A DNA stretch of 64,000 bases from DASRIA01 sp963724065 (GTDB lineage Bacteria > Actinomycetota > Thermoleophilia > Solirubrobacterales > JBBDJG01): NCBI GenBank assembly GCA_963724065.1, contig CAVRTB010000005.1, forward strand, positions 186,001-250,000, given 5' to 3'. The notes under the pieces are model-generated. The model made no database searches and was not told the DNA's origin. It saw only the letters and a program-made list of their open reading frames with translations. Positions within the stretch are counted from its first letter, which is position 1. Each line of letters begins with the position of its first letter. Below, piece after piece: positions 51,417 through 59,894 of this stretch. The translations under genes were made by a program, and so were the position numbers.

Positions 51417-54400
51417 TGGACGGGCTTCATGCTGCCCGGCATCAGGCAGCGATCGGTCCGCTTCGGCGGCTTGCCGCCACGTATCTTGATGCTCGTGAAC
51501 TTGCCGATCGTGCCGGCCTTCGTCACGAAGATGCGGATCACCACTCCGGCGCGCAGCATGCGGCCCTCGAGCTTGCGAATGCGCACCTTGCGCGCCGCGT
51601 AGGCGAGCCGCTCCCCGGCGCGTGCGGCGCGGGTGCTCTTCGTGAACGGGCAGCCGCGGCCGGAGCAGCGCACCGTGACGGTGGACCCGGTCGGGGCGTC
51701 GACGGCCAGGACCCGGAACCTGGTCCCCCGCGAGCCGATCCTGCCCGCGATGCGGACGATCGGAAACGGGGTCAGTGCGCGCAGGCGGTTCGTGTCACCG
51801 CTCAGCGTCGGCGGAGCGGGGACGCCGACCACGATGGTCTGGGTGACGATCGCGAACGAGCCCTCGGTGTCGGTGACACGCATGCTGACGTTGAAGCTGC
51901 CCGCCGGGAAGGTCTTGCCGACCGATCCTCCGGAGGCTTCGAAGGCGCCGTCGCCGTCGAGATCCCAGTCAACCGTCTCGATGTTCTTGTCCGGGTCGTC
52001 CGAGGTCGAGAAGAATGTCACGAGCTGGCCTGCCAAAGGCGATGCCGGACGGAAGTCGAACGATGCCGCCGGCGGGCGGTTGCCGACCACGATGGTCTGT
52101 GAGCCGACCGTCTGGCCGCCGTCGACGTCTGTCACGCGCAGTCGCACCGTCTGGTTGCCCGATGTCAGGAAGGTCTTGGTGACCTTTGCCGTCGTGCCGT
52201 CATCGAAGGCGCCGTCGTTGTCGGTGTCCCATTCGACCTTCGTGATCCCGCCATCCGGCTCGGGGTCGACCGATGTCGACGTCAACGTCACGACGTCACG
52301 CGGATTCGGAGACGGAGGATCGTGGCTGAATGTGGCGCGCGGTGGCGTGTTTGCCACGTTCACGATCCTGGTGGCGGTCGCGGCCACGCCGAAGTCGTCC
52401 ATCACCTTCACCTTCACCGGATAGCTGCCCTTTCTCATGAAGGTCCACGGCACCGACGGGCCGCTCATGTCGTCGTAAGCGCCGTCGTTGTCGAAGTCCC
52501 ATTGGTAGCTTGCGATCAAGCCGTCCGGGTCAGTGCCCGTGGCCGTGAAGATCACGGGCTCCAAGGTCACCGGAGCGTTGGTTCCCTGGCCGATCTGGAC
52601 GCTCGGAGCGCGGCTCACGACGGTCACGGTCTTCGTGAGCGACTCCGAGGCACCATCCTCGTCCGTGACCCGCAGCGTTACGGGCTGCGGGCCGGGGAGC
52701 GGGAACTGGTGCGTGACGGTCTTGGTCGTTCCCGCGACCGACACGTCGAAGCTGCCGTCGTTGTCGAAGTCCCACTCGTTCTTGACGATCGTGCCGTCGG
52801 AGTCGAGCGATGCTGACGTGAACTGCACGCCCGGGGCGCCGGTCAGCGGGCTCGTAGGAGTGAACGAGAACACGGGGACAGGAGAGGCGTTGTTGCCTCC
52901 GACGTCGATCACGTGGACGTCCTCGTCGATACCGCCGAGGTCGTCGGTCACCCGCAGGCGGATGGTCTTCGGGCCCGTGGTCGGGAAGGACTTCGTGACC
53001 TGCGTGCCGGTTCCGTCGTTGTAGCCTCCGATACCGTCCGTGTCCCACTCGGTCTTTGCGATCGTGCCGTCGAGGTCGGCGGACGTCGACTTGAACGTGA
53101 CAGACGTGTTCTTCGGCGTCGTTGTAGGCGCTGTGATCACCGCTGTCGGTGGGCGGTTCGTGACGGGCACGGTGAGACTCGTCGTGGCGATCGCGCCGTC
53201 GTCGTCGGTGACACGCACGCGCACGGTCTTCGAGCCTGCGCTCGTGAACACTCGCGAGGCCTCGATGTCGGAGCCGTCATCGAATGCGCCATCGTTGTCG
53301 GTGTCCCAGCGAACGTCCGTGATCGTGCCGTCGGGGTCCGTCGAGGTCGACGTGAACGTCACCCGCGTCAGGGACAGTGGCGTCTCCGGGCTGAATACGA
53401 ACGACGCGACCGGAGGCTTGCTCGTGACCGAGACGGTCTTCGTCGCCGTGTGCGTGCCGCCGTCGCTGTCCGTGATCCTCAGCCGCACCGTCTTGCTGCC
53501 GGGCGAGTTGAAGGTCTTCGTGACGGTCGGGCCGAAGGCGTCGTCGAATACGTTGTTGCCGTCGAGGTCCCACTCGAGGCTCTGCACGCGGTTCTCCGGA
53601 TCGCTCGCGAGCGAGGTGAAGGTCACCTCCTGGTTCTTCTCCGGCGCAGCCGGGGAGAACTCGAAGTCGGATGTCGGAGCGCGGTTCGAGACCACGACGC
53701 TCTTGGACTTGATCGCGCTGTCGCCATCGTTGTCAATCACCTTCAGCGCGATCGTGTAGGTGCCGGACCGCGGGAAGGCCATGGCCAAGGTGGCGCCGCT
53801 GTGGTCGTTGAAGTCGTTGTCGCCGTCCAGCTCCCAGGCATAGGTGCTGATCGACCCGTCCGGATCGTCCGAGGTCGACTCGAACGTCACGCTCTCGAGC
53901 GTCTTGGGCGCGGCCGGCGTGACCGTGAAGTTCGCCGTCGGCGGGTCGTTCGGTGGGATCCCCACCGTCACGACCTTGGTGAGGTCGGCCGTCACGCCCT
54001 CGTTGTCGGTCACGCGCACACGCACGGTGTAGTCGCCCCCGAACAGGTAGAAGTGCGTGACCTGCGTCCCGTTGGCGTCGAAGCTCCCGTTGTTCTCGAA
54101 GTCCCATTGGGTCGACACGACCGAGCCGTCGTTGTCCTTTGACGTCGACGTGAACGTGACGGTGTCGAGCACCATCGGGTCGGTCGGATTGAAGTTGAAC
54201 CCGGGCACGGGTGCCTGGTTCGGCGGGTCGATCACGTCGATCGTCTTGCTGATCGTGTCCGTGCCGCCATCCTGGTCCTCGACCTTCAAGGTGACGGTGT
54301 GCGGCCCACCCGACGTGAACACGGTCGAGGATGCCGATCCGGTGTCGTCGTAGGAGCCGTCGTCGTCGAGGTCCCAGCGCTGGATGTCGATCCGGTTCTC

Positions 54401-54847
54401 GGGATCGGTCGCGTCGGAGGTCAGAACGATCGTGTCGCCCACCTCCGGGGTCGCGGGAGAGTGGTGGAAGCCGGCGGTCGGGTTGCGGTTCGCGACCGTG
54501 ACGTTCTGGGTGTGCGTTGCCGTCAGGGTCTCGTCGTCGGTGACGGTCAGCCTGACCGTGTAGACGCCGGGCACGGGGTAGGAATGGTTGACCGACGCGC
54601 CGCTCGCGACGTCGCCGTCGTCGAAGTCCCAGTCCTCGCTGACGATGGTCCCATCGTCGGTCGAGGTGGAGGTGAACGAGAGGGTGTCGCCGGACAGCGC
54701 GCTGCCGGGGTCGACGGTGAATGAAGCTGCTGGACCCTCTGACACGGCCGCCGATGCGAGGCGTCCTGCCACGCCCACGGCGATCACGAGCACGACGAAT
54801 CCGAGAAAGATCCGTCGGACGGTCAGCAGGCTGAAGACGCCTACCAT
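51410..54847 (-). CDS. Surface protein with eleven PKD repeats
   Basis: 1145 aa from ATG 54847 (GGAGGG eight bases upstream). One N-terminal membrane/signal segment (~11-34) is followed by eleven tandem PKD (Ig-like) repeats of ~86-92 residues, each with a variant of the 'WDFDNDGSFD' core, an acidic Ca-binding-like DxDxDG loop, and 'TVRLRVTDDDG' ending. The last ~125 residues form a distinct basic domain with a Cys pair ('VRCSGRGCPFTKSTRA') and a C-terminal 'DRCLMPGSMKPVQC'. Exported and probably cell-surface; roles such as adhesion or glycan binding are inferred from PKD families only. Confidence 0.9.
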   Translation of the reverse strand: MVGVFSLLTVRRIFLGFVVLVIAVGVAGRLASAAVSEGPAASFTVDPGSALSGDTLSFTSTSTDDGTIVSEDWDFDDGDVASGASVNHSYPVPGVYTVRLTVTDDETLTATHTQNVTVANRNPTAGFHHSPATPEVGDTIVLTSDATDPENRIDIQRWDLDDDGSYDDTGSASSTVFTSGGPHTVTLKVEDQDGGTDTISKTIDVIDPPNQAPVPGFNFNPTDPMVLDTVTFTSTSKDNDGSVVSTQWDFENNGSFDANGTQVTHFYLFGGDYTVRVRVTDNEGVTADLTKVVTVGIPPNDPPTANFTVTPAAPKTLESVTFESTSDDPDGSISTYAWELDGDNDFNDHSGATLAMAFPRSGTYTIALKVIDNDGDSAIKSKSVVVSNRAPTSDFEFSPAAPEKNQEVTFTSLASDPENRVQSLEWDLDGNNVFDDAFGPTVTKTFNSPGSKTVRLRITDSDGGTHTATKTVSVTSKPPVASFVFSPETPLSLTRVTFTSTSTDPDGTITDVRWDTDNDGAFDDGSDIEASRVFTSAGSKTVRVRVTDDDGAIATTSLTVPVTNRPPTAVITAPTTTPKNTSVTFKSTSADLDGTIAKTEWDTDGIGGYNDGTGTQVTKSFPTTGPKTIRLRVTDDLGGIDEDVHVIDVGGNNASPVPVFSFTPTSPLTGAPGVQFTSASLDSDGTIVKNEWDFDNDGSFDVSVAGTTKTVTHQFPLPGPQPVTLRVTDEDGASESLTKTVTVVSRAPSVQIGQGTNAPVTLEPVIFTATGTDPDGLIASYQWDFDNDGAYDDMSGPSVPWTFMRKGSYPVKVKVMDDFGVAATATRIVNVANTPPRATFSHDPPSPNPRDVVTLTSTSVDPEPDGGITKVEWDTDNDGAFDDGTTAKVTKTFLTSGNQTVRLRVTDVDGGQTVGSQTIVVGNRPPAASFDFRPASPLAGQLVTFFSTSDDPDKNIETVDWDLDGDGAFEASGGSVGKTFPAGSFNVSMRVTDTEGSFAIVTQTIVVGVPAPPTLSGDTNRLRALTPFPIVRIAGRIGSRGTRFRVLAVDAPTGSTVTVRCSGRGCPFTKSTRAARAGERLAYAARKVRIRKLEGRMLRAGVVIRIFVTKAGTIGKFTSIKIRGGKPPKRTDRCLMPGSMKPVQC

Positions 54848-54993
54848 CAAAGCTGCCCTCCTAGCTACCGGGAATCCACCAATCCACAGACGCCTGGCAC
54901 ACTCGTCGGGGGTGTCCGTACCACCGAGCGCGCCCTGCGCTTTGAAGAGAATAGCCGAGCAATCCCGCCCCGTCGACTTAAACTTCCGCGCTC

Positions 54994-56400
54994 GTGAATG
55001 CCCCCACTCCGCCGCCCGAGCGGTCAGCCCAGGTAAGCGCCGGCCGCAGCCCGCTCTACCTCATCGCGATGTTCGCCTTGACCCTCGGGGCGTACTGGCC
55101 GCTGCGGCTCCGTCGCGCGTACGCGCAACTCGCGACCACCTCGGGGGGCCGAGCGCGCCTGACACCGCGCGGCGCCACGCTCCTCGCGCTCCTTCCGGGC
55201 GTGAACCTCGTCGCGCCGGCATTCCTCGCCATCGACCTTCCGCGCGCGATCCGCGTGCGACACGGGAGCAGGGGCGGGCCCGACCCGGAGGTGCTCTCGT
55301 TGCTGCTCGTGGCGCCGGTGGCCGGCGGCATCGCAGCCGCGGTCGTGTTGAGTCTGTCGATCCCGCTCACGCTGCTGCTGGCCGGGTATCTCGCCTGGAT
55401 CTTCAACCTGCCGGCCGCCCTTGCCCTGGAGCGAGCGCTCCCCCCGGCACCTACGCAGCGCAGCGAGACGCGGCGCGCGCTCGCGATCGCCGCGATCGTG
55501 ATCGCCGCCGCCGCCGTGGTCCTCATATCGGGAGCGGACGACGAGACCCGCGACCGTGCCACCGGAACCCCGAAGCCGACCGAGGTGTCGGACATTGCCG
55601 TCACCCGCGAAGCCCTCTGGGTCACCAACACGGTGCGCGGCACGGTCCTCAAGCTCGATCGGCGCACGAGGCGCCGGCTCGCGCCACCGATCCGCGTCGG
55701 GCTCCAGCCGCTCGACATCGCGGCCGGCGAAGGCGCGGTCTGGGTCGCCAACTACCAGAGCGGGACCGTCGTGAGCATCGACCCGGAATCGAACCAGCTC
55801 ACCGGGCCGATACGCACCGGGCGCGGCCCGTTCGGGATCGCGGTCGGAGAGGGCTCGGTCTGGGTGAGCAATCAGGTCGAGCGCACGGTTACGCGCATTG
55901 ACCCTGAGGCCAGGAAGGTCAAGGGCCCCTCGCCCACCGTCGGGCGCGGTCCGCGCGGGGTGGCGGTCGGCGAGGGTGCGGTCTGGAGCGCGAACGGCGA
56001 GGGCATGAGCGTGTCGCGCGTGCGTCCCGGTGAGCGCCGGCCGCGCCAGATCCGAGTCGGGCGGTTCGCGCACGACGTCGCGGCAGGTGAAGGCTCGGTG
56101 TGGGTCACGATCCCCGAAGACGACGTCGTGCGCAGGATCGACCCGGAGACGGCGCGGCTGCGTGGCGGCGCGATCAGCGTGCCGGGGGCTCCGAGCAGCA
56201 TCGAGGTCGGCCTCGGGCTCGTGTGGGTCGCCGGCGAGCGTGGCACCGTCACGCGCCTGAACCCGCGGACCGGCCAGTTGGCCGGAGGACCGATCGACGT
56301 CGGCGGCCCGATCGCGGACCTGACGGTGGGCGCAGGCGCCGTCTGGGTGCTGCGCGCGGATGGCCGCATCCGCCGGATCGCGGGACCGCGGAGACGATGA
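54994..56400 (+). CDS. Membrane-anchored beta-propeller protein
   Basis: 468 aa from GTG. Residues ~20-185 contain four to five transmembrane helices (DUF4234-like 'YLIAMFALTLGAYWPLRLRR'). Residues ~200-465 form six to seven repeats of about 42 residues, each carrying a 'AAGEGAVWVANYQSGTVVSI'-type blade (variants at VGEGSVWVSN and VGLGLVWVAG), the pattern of Vgb/YVTN-type propellers. The propeller would face outside if the helices are odd-numbered. Binding partner unknown. Its stop overlaps the lipoprotein ATG. Confidence 0.82.
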   Translation: MNAPTPPPERSAQVSAGRSPLYLIAMFALTLGAYWPLRLRRAYAQLATTSGGRARLTPRGATLLALLPGVNLVAPAFLAIDLPRAIRVRHGSRGGPDPEVLSLLLVAPVAGGIAAAVVLSLSIPLTLLLAGYLAWIFNLPAALALERALPPAPTQRSETRRALAIAAIVIAAAAVVLISGADDETRDRATGTPKPTEVSDIAVTREALWVTNTVRGTVLKLDRRTRRRLAPPIRVGLQPLDIAAGEGAVWVANYQSGTVVSIDPESNQLTGPIRTGRGPFGIAVGEGSVWVSNQVERTVTRIDPEARKVKGPSPTVGRGPRGVAVGEGAVWSANGEGMSVSRVRPGERRPRQIRVGRFAHDVAAGEGSVWVTIPEDDVVRRIDPETARLRGGAISVPGAPSSIEVGLGLVWVAGERGTVTRLNPRTGQLAGGPIDVGGPIADLTVGAGAVWVLRADGRIRRIAGPRRR

Positions 56401-56816
56401 TCCGCAACCTCGCCACCGTGATCGCGCTGCTGTGTGCCGTGCTCACGGTCACTGGATGCGGAGGTGACGACAAGCCGCGGTCGGACCGCGACCAGGTCCG
56501 CGAGGTCGTCGAGCGCTTCAACGACGCCTTCTCGGGCGGAGACTACGGTGACGCGTGCGAGCTGCTGCACTCGATGCGGCGCCAGCAGCTCGAGGACGGC
56601 CGCGGCCTGGCCTGCGAGGAGATCCTGGCCGACGCTGCCGGGACCGACGGCCGACTGGTGGAGGCGCTTGCGGACGTGCGCATCACGTCGATCGCGATTC
56701 AGCAGGACATCGCGAACGTGAGCGTGGAGGGACCCTCGGTCGGAGCATCCCAGGCGATGGTCGAGCGCGACGGCGATCGCGGGTGGCGCCTGTCGGAGTC
56801 GGCCGCCGGGCTGTGA
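56397..56816 (+). CDS. Lipoprotein with NTF2/lumazine-binding-like domain
   Basis: 139 aa. Signal peptide with lipobox 'LTVTGC' (Cys ~20) means it is lipid-anchored outside the membrane. The mature part ('QVREVVERFNDAFSGGDYGD' then ACELLHSMRRQQLE) has the look of small NTF2-like lipoproteins common in actinobacteria. ATGA overlap with the propeller gene indicates joint translation and perhaps a complex at the cell surface. Confidence 0.82.
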   Translation: MIRNLATVIALLCAVLTVTGCGGDDKPRSDRDQVREVVERFNDAFSGGDYGDACELLHSMRRQQLEDGRGLACEEILADAAGTDGRLVEALADVRITSIAIQQDIANVSVEGPSVGASQAMVERDGDRGWRLSESAAGL

Positions 56817-56836
56817 AGCCGGCGGTTGATTCGCGG

Positions 56837-57091
56837 CTAGACGACGTCGCGGCGCTCGACCACCTCGCGCTCCGCCACGGGCTCACGCACGACCGCGCGA
56901 TCCGCAACGACGCCGCGCCGGCGGTCCGCCCACATCGTCATCCAGAAGAACGAGAGCACCAGGCCGATCACTCCGACGATCATCAGGATGAGGCCGACGA
57001 CATCGAGGTCGACGCCCTCGACATTCGTGGTGATCGCATACCTGAGGATCGCTCCCGTTGCGATCAGGAAAATTGACGTTCCGATACCCAC
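56837..57091 (-). CDS. DUF6458 family small membrane protein
   Basis: 84 aa. 'MGIGTSIFLIATGAILRYAI' first helix, a short acidic loop with VEGVDLDVVG, then 'LILMIVGVIGLVLSFFWMTM' second helix and a charged tail; this is the typical pattern of the actinobacterial DUF6458 family, function unknown. AGGAGG precedes the GTG/ATG start. Convergent with the lipoprotein gene. Confidence 0.85.
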   Translation of the reverse strand: MGIGTSIFLIATGAILRYAITTNVEGVDLDVVGLILMIVGVIGLVLSFFWMTMWADRRRGVVADRAVVREPVAEREVVERRDVV

Positions 57092-57216
57092 TTCGACCTC
57101 CTGTTTCGACGCTGCCCCTCATCCGGAAAGGCACTTGACGCAAGTTCTTTACCCAAGCCGCCGCGCGAGCAAACTGCGGCAGTCACGACCGCTGGGGTCC
57201 AGTGCGGAGCGTGACC

Positions 57217-57222
57217 TACAAT
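57217..57222 (+). promoter_or_regulatory. -10 element of tRNA-Glu
   Basis: TACAAT ends 11 bases before the tRNA; the same hexamer stands at the same distance before tRNA-Asp. Confidence 0.55.
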
Positions 57223-57233
57223 CGGCCGGCCCA

Positions 57234-57305
57234 GCCGCCATCGTCTAACGGTCAGGACGCGGCCCTTTCAAGGCTGAAATCGGAGTTCGATTCTCCGTGG
57301 CGGCA
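57234..57305 (+). tRNA. tRNA-Glu (anticodon UUC)
   Basis: 72 nt: acceptor GCCGCCA/TGGCGGC with discriminator A, anticodon stem CGGCC/GGCTG (one G-T), loop CTTTCAA giving UUC, T-arm CGGAG/CTCCG with TTCGATT. CCA not encoded. Confidence 0.95.
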
Positions 57306-57359
57306 CTTTTCCCTGGCGACGCCCTCCGCGCGAGCAGGCCGGCCCGGCCGCGGGGTGAC

Positions 57360-58466
57360 TTACTGCTCGGCTCGCAGGGCCAGCATGCAGAGATCGTCCG
57401 GGAGCCGCCCGCCGGCGAATTCCGCCGCCGCCGCACGCAACCGCTCGACCAGGTCGACCGCTCGCGCGCCGTGGAACTCTTGCAGGAGCGCCGACACCCG
57501 TTCCACTCCGAAGAAATTCGACGGGCGTTCGGGCGAGCGCGCCTCGAAGAGGCCGTCAGTGAAGAGCAGCAGGCCCTGCCCGGGTCCCAACTGCGTCTCG
57601 TGGGACCTGCAAGCGATCTCCCGGTCCAGCCCGAGCGGCAACGCGACGTGGCCGCTGCCGCCCAGCGGCCGGCCGTCGTCGAGCCAGACGGGTGGCGGAT
57701 GGCCGGCGCTCGCCCAGGTGATCGAGCCGTCATTTGGCCGATAGGTGACGCAGAGCGCAGTCACGAACGTCTCCGAAGTTCCCGAGCGCTCGACCAGCGC
57801 GGCGTTGCCCAGCTCGAGCAGCCGACAGGGCTCGTCCGTGTATGGGGCCGACGTGGCGAGCGCCGTCCGCACGAAGGAGGCCCGCTGCGCCGCGTCGAGG
57901 CCCTTGCCCGCGACGTCGCCGAGCACGATCACCGTCGTCGCGGCCTCCGGGCCACGGGTCACGAGGCAGAAGTCGCCGGCGACTCCCTCATCCGCAGGCA
58001 CGTAGATGAAGCCGAGCTCGAGCGCGGGGCGAGCAGGGATGTCGGCCGGAGAGAGCGCCTCCTGGATGCGGTGCAGGTCGTCGAGCTCCGTGTCCTGTAT
58101 GTCCACACGTGTCCGTAGCGCGCGTCGCTGGCCGGCCAACAGCCCGATCAGGTAGCCGACGACCCAGAACGACACCAACCGGACCACGCCGGCGTCCGGG
58201 CCGCCCGGGTTGATCTCACCGGCGAGCACGGCCAGCGCCGACGCGATCAGGCCGAGTCCCAGGCCGGCCCAGCGTCCGAACCACCATGCGCCGAGGATCA
58301 CCGGGACCAGGAACAACGGGCCGGGCTCTTCGACGAACAGCCGCAAGACGAAGACGCCCGCGAGCAAACCTCCAACGGCGACGTACCGACCGATCGACCC
58401 GAGCGAAGTCCCTTCCGGGGACGAGTTCGGGCGGGCGCCTTTGGCGGTGTGATCGCTCGGCTTCAA
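57360..58466 (-). CDS. Membrane PP2C-like serine phosphatase (SpoIIE/RsbU type)
   Basis: 368 aa from TTG. Four transmembrane helices at ~28-115 act as a possible sensor, then a short helical linker ('TELDDLHRIQEALSPADIPA') and the SpoIIE phosphatase domain: 'DEGVAGDFCLVT' (motif with metal Asp), 'VIVLGDVAGKGLDAAQRASF', 'SITWASAGHPPPVWLDDG', 'GLLLFTDGLFEARS' and 'LPDDLCMLALRAEQ'. It should dephosphorylate an anti-anti-sigma factor in a stress or sigma-B-like partner switch. No such partner genes are in the window. Metal-binding Asp residues all present. Confidence 0.9.
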   Translation of the reverse strand: MKPSDHTAKGARPNSSPEGTSLGSIGRYVAVGGLLAGVFVLRLFVEEPGPLFLVPVILGAWWFGRWAGLGLGLIASALAVLAGEINPGGPDAGVVRLVSFWVVGYLIGLLAGQRRALRTRVDIQDTELDDLHRIQEALSPADIPARPALELGFIYVPADEGVAGDFCLVTRGPEAATTVIVLGDVAGKGLDAAQRASFVRTALATSAPYTDEPCRLLELGNAALVERSGTSETFVTALCVTYRPNDGSITWASAGHPPPVWLDDGRPLGGSGHVALPLGLDREIACRSHETQLGPGQGLLLFTDGLFEARSPERPSNFFGVERVSALLQEFHGARAVDLVERLRAAAAEFAGGRLPDDLCMLALRAEQ

Positions 58467-58811
58467 GCCCTCGCAACACTAACCCCAAGCCCGAGCCGGA
58501 AGGGTGATCGCGGGCGACCCCCTCTGCGGCTGGAGATAACAGAAGCGCCCGGTCCGGGAACCGGGCGCTTCGAGAGGCGTTACAGCAGGGGTTCTTGACG
58601 CCCCTTGTCCCTCCGGGAGAACGGAGAGGAGTGTCACTCTATTACTTGTATAAGGCGCCCGCAAGACGCGCACGGCGAAAAATAAACGCCGATTCACCGA
58701 CAATAACTCACAAAAGCCCTGCAAAATCGTCATTTGAATCAGCGGTGTCTCATGCAAGCCGCCTTGCGCGGGCCCTCACCTGGCAATGTGTCGGGCCAAA
58801 GCAACTTTTGA
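58467..58811. other. 345-base intergenic region, low GC, hairpin-rich, no convincing gene
   Basis: GC falls clearly below the window average, with AT-rich runs (AAAAATAAACG, ATTACTTGTATAAGG, CTCATTTGAATC-type tracts). Apart from the hairpin listed separately, two short hairpins (GGGG/CCCC around 58588-58604 and CTCCG/CGGAG near 58611-58626) follow each other. Read on the minus strand these hairpins would lie 3' of a TATACA box (about 58649-58654), the layout of a small RNA of ~110-130 nt ending at the strong hairpin. The 92-codon frame here has no family features. Confidence 0.4.
58542..58571 (-). terminator. 12-bp GC hairpin, candidate terminator or end of small RNA
   Basis: GAAGCGCCCGGT and its perfect complement flank a six-base loop. 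On the minus strand a moderately T-rich tail (CTGTTATC) follows, so termination is more likely in that direction; on the plus strand GAGAGG follows. Confidence 0.55.
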
Positions 58812-58827
58812 TTTAGGCATGCCATAA
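58812..58827 (+). promoter_or_regulatory. DtxR-like operator overlapping a -10 box upstream of the multicopper oxidase
   Basis: TTTAGGCATGCCATAA is a near-perfect dyad: TTAGGCATGCC-TAA with one inserted A, close to the TTAGGTTAGGCTAACCTAA-type boxes of DtxR/IdeR. Its right half contains CATAAT (58822-58827), a -10-like hexamer that ends eight bases before the GTG of the first gene. A DtxR-family regulator is the third gene of the operon, which makes autoregulation likely. Confidence 0.55.
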
Positions 58828-58835
58828 TCGGCGGG

Positions 58836-59894
58836 GTGCACCGCCTCAGCCGTCGCCGCATGCTCGCTTCGCTCGCTCCCGCCCTGGGCGCGGGCGCCGT
58901 CGCCAAGTTCGGCGGCGCGAGCCTCGTCGCACCCGCCGGCGCGCAGGAGACCGACGGTCACGAGATGGCGGCGACGCCGGACGCGCACGCGCACGCGCAC
59001 GGCGACGTTCCCGCTCACCCGGGCTTCCAGGCCGGCAGCACGGTTGATCACGCCGCCAACGGCTTCGACCCCACCGAGCTGCTGCGCGACTTCGACGACG
59101 GCCGCACTCGGCGGCTGGCGAGCGGGCGCGTGCTGCGCGAGTGGGAGCTGGTCGCCAACGACAAGGAGATCGAAGTGGCGCCCGGCGTGAAGTTCCCGGC
59201 TTGGACGTACAACGGCCGGGTGCCCGGTCCCTCCCTGCGCGCGCGCGCGGGAGAGCGGCTGCGCATCCGGTTCGGAAACGGCTCGGCGCATCCGCACACC
59301 ATCCACTGGCACGGCATCCACCCCGCCGCGATGGACGGCGTGCCCGGCATCGGGCTCGGCATCGTCCCGCCCGGCAAGGCGGTCACGTACGAGTTCGACG
59401 CCGATCCGTTCGGGCTGCACCTCTACCACTGTCACGTCCCGCCGCTCGCGGAGCACATCGCGCGCGGGATGTACGGCGCTCTCGTGATCGATCCGAAGCA
59501 GGGCCGGCCGGACGCCGACGAGCTCGTGATGGTGATGAACGGGTTCGACACCAACTTCGACCTCGCCAACGAGGTCTACGCCGTGAACACGGTCGGGTTC
59601 GCATACATGGAGGAGCCGATCCGGGTGAAGCGCGACGAGCTGGTCCGGATCTACCTGGTCAATGTGCTCGAGTTCGACCCGATCAACTCGCTGCACGTGC
59701 ACGCCAACTTCTTCCACTACTTCCCGACCGGCACGTCGCTCGAGCCGGCCGAGTTCACCGACACCGTGATGCAGTGCCAGGGCCAACGCGGGATTCTCGA
59801 GCTGCGCTTCCCCTACAAGGGCCAGTTCATGTTCCACGCGCACCAGTCGGAGTTCACCCAGCTCGGCTGGATGGGCCTCTTCGAGGTCACCTGA
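58836..59894 (+). CDS. Tat-exported two-domain multicopper oxidase
   Basis: 352 aa from GTG. Twin-arginine signal 'RLSRRRMLASLAPALGAGAV' (~4-36), then a His-rich linker ('DAHAHAHGDVPAHPG'). Two cupredoxin domains carry the copper ligands: 'HTIHWHGIHPAAMDG' and 'LHLYHCHVPPLAEHIARGMY' in the first, 'LHVHANFFHYFP' and 'FMFHAHQSEFTQLGW' in the second, i.e. HxH, HCHxxxH and the T2/T3 sites of a laccase-like enzyme. It oxidises a metal ion or small reductant outside the cell with O2. Overlaps the ZIP gene by one base (TGATG). Confidence 0.92.
   Translation: MHRLSRRRMLASLAPALGAGAVAKFGGASLVAPAGAQETDGHEMAATPDAHAHAHGDVPAHPGFQAGSTVDHAANGFDPTELLRDFDDGRTRRLASGRVLREWELVANDKEIEVAPGVKFPAWTYNGRVPGPSLRARAGERLRIRFGNGSAHPHTIHWHGIHPAAMDGVPGIGLGIVPPGKAVTYEFDADPFGLHLYHCHVPPLAEHIARGMYGALVIDPKQGRPDADELVMVMNGFDTNFDLANEVYAVNTVGFAYMEEPIRVKRDELVRIYLVNVLEFDPINSLHVHANFFHYFPTGTSLEPAEFTDTVMQCQGQRGILELRFPYKGQFMFHAHQSEFTQLGWMGLFEVT

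Noticed and set aside
51410..54847. Regular DNA repeats that might suggest a CRISPR or satellite array
   Set aside because: The ~265-base periodicity is the coding of PKD protein repeats with divergent DNA sequence.
58530..58660. SRP RNA, 6S RNA or tmRNA in the intergenic hairpin run
   Set aside because: The conserved SRP tetraloop region, tmRNA tRNA-like ends and 6S bubble layout are not seen.
58479..58757. 92-codon minus-strand frame in the low-GC intergenic region
   Set aside because: No Shine-Dalgarno, no family features, and it spans the strong hairpins.
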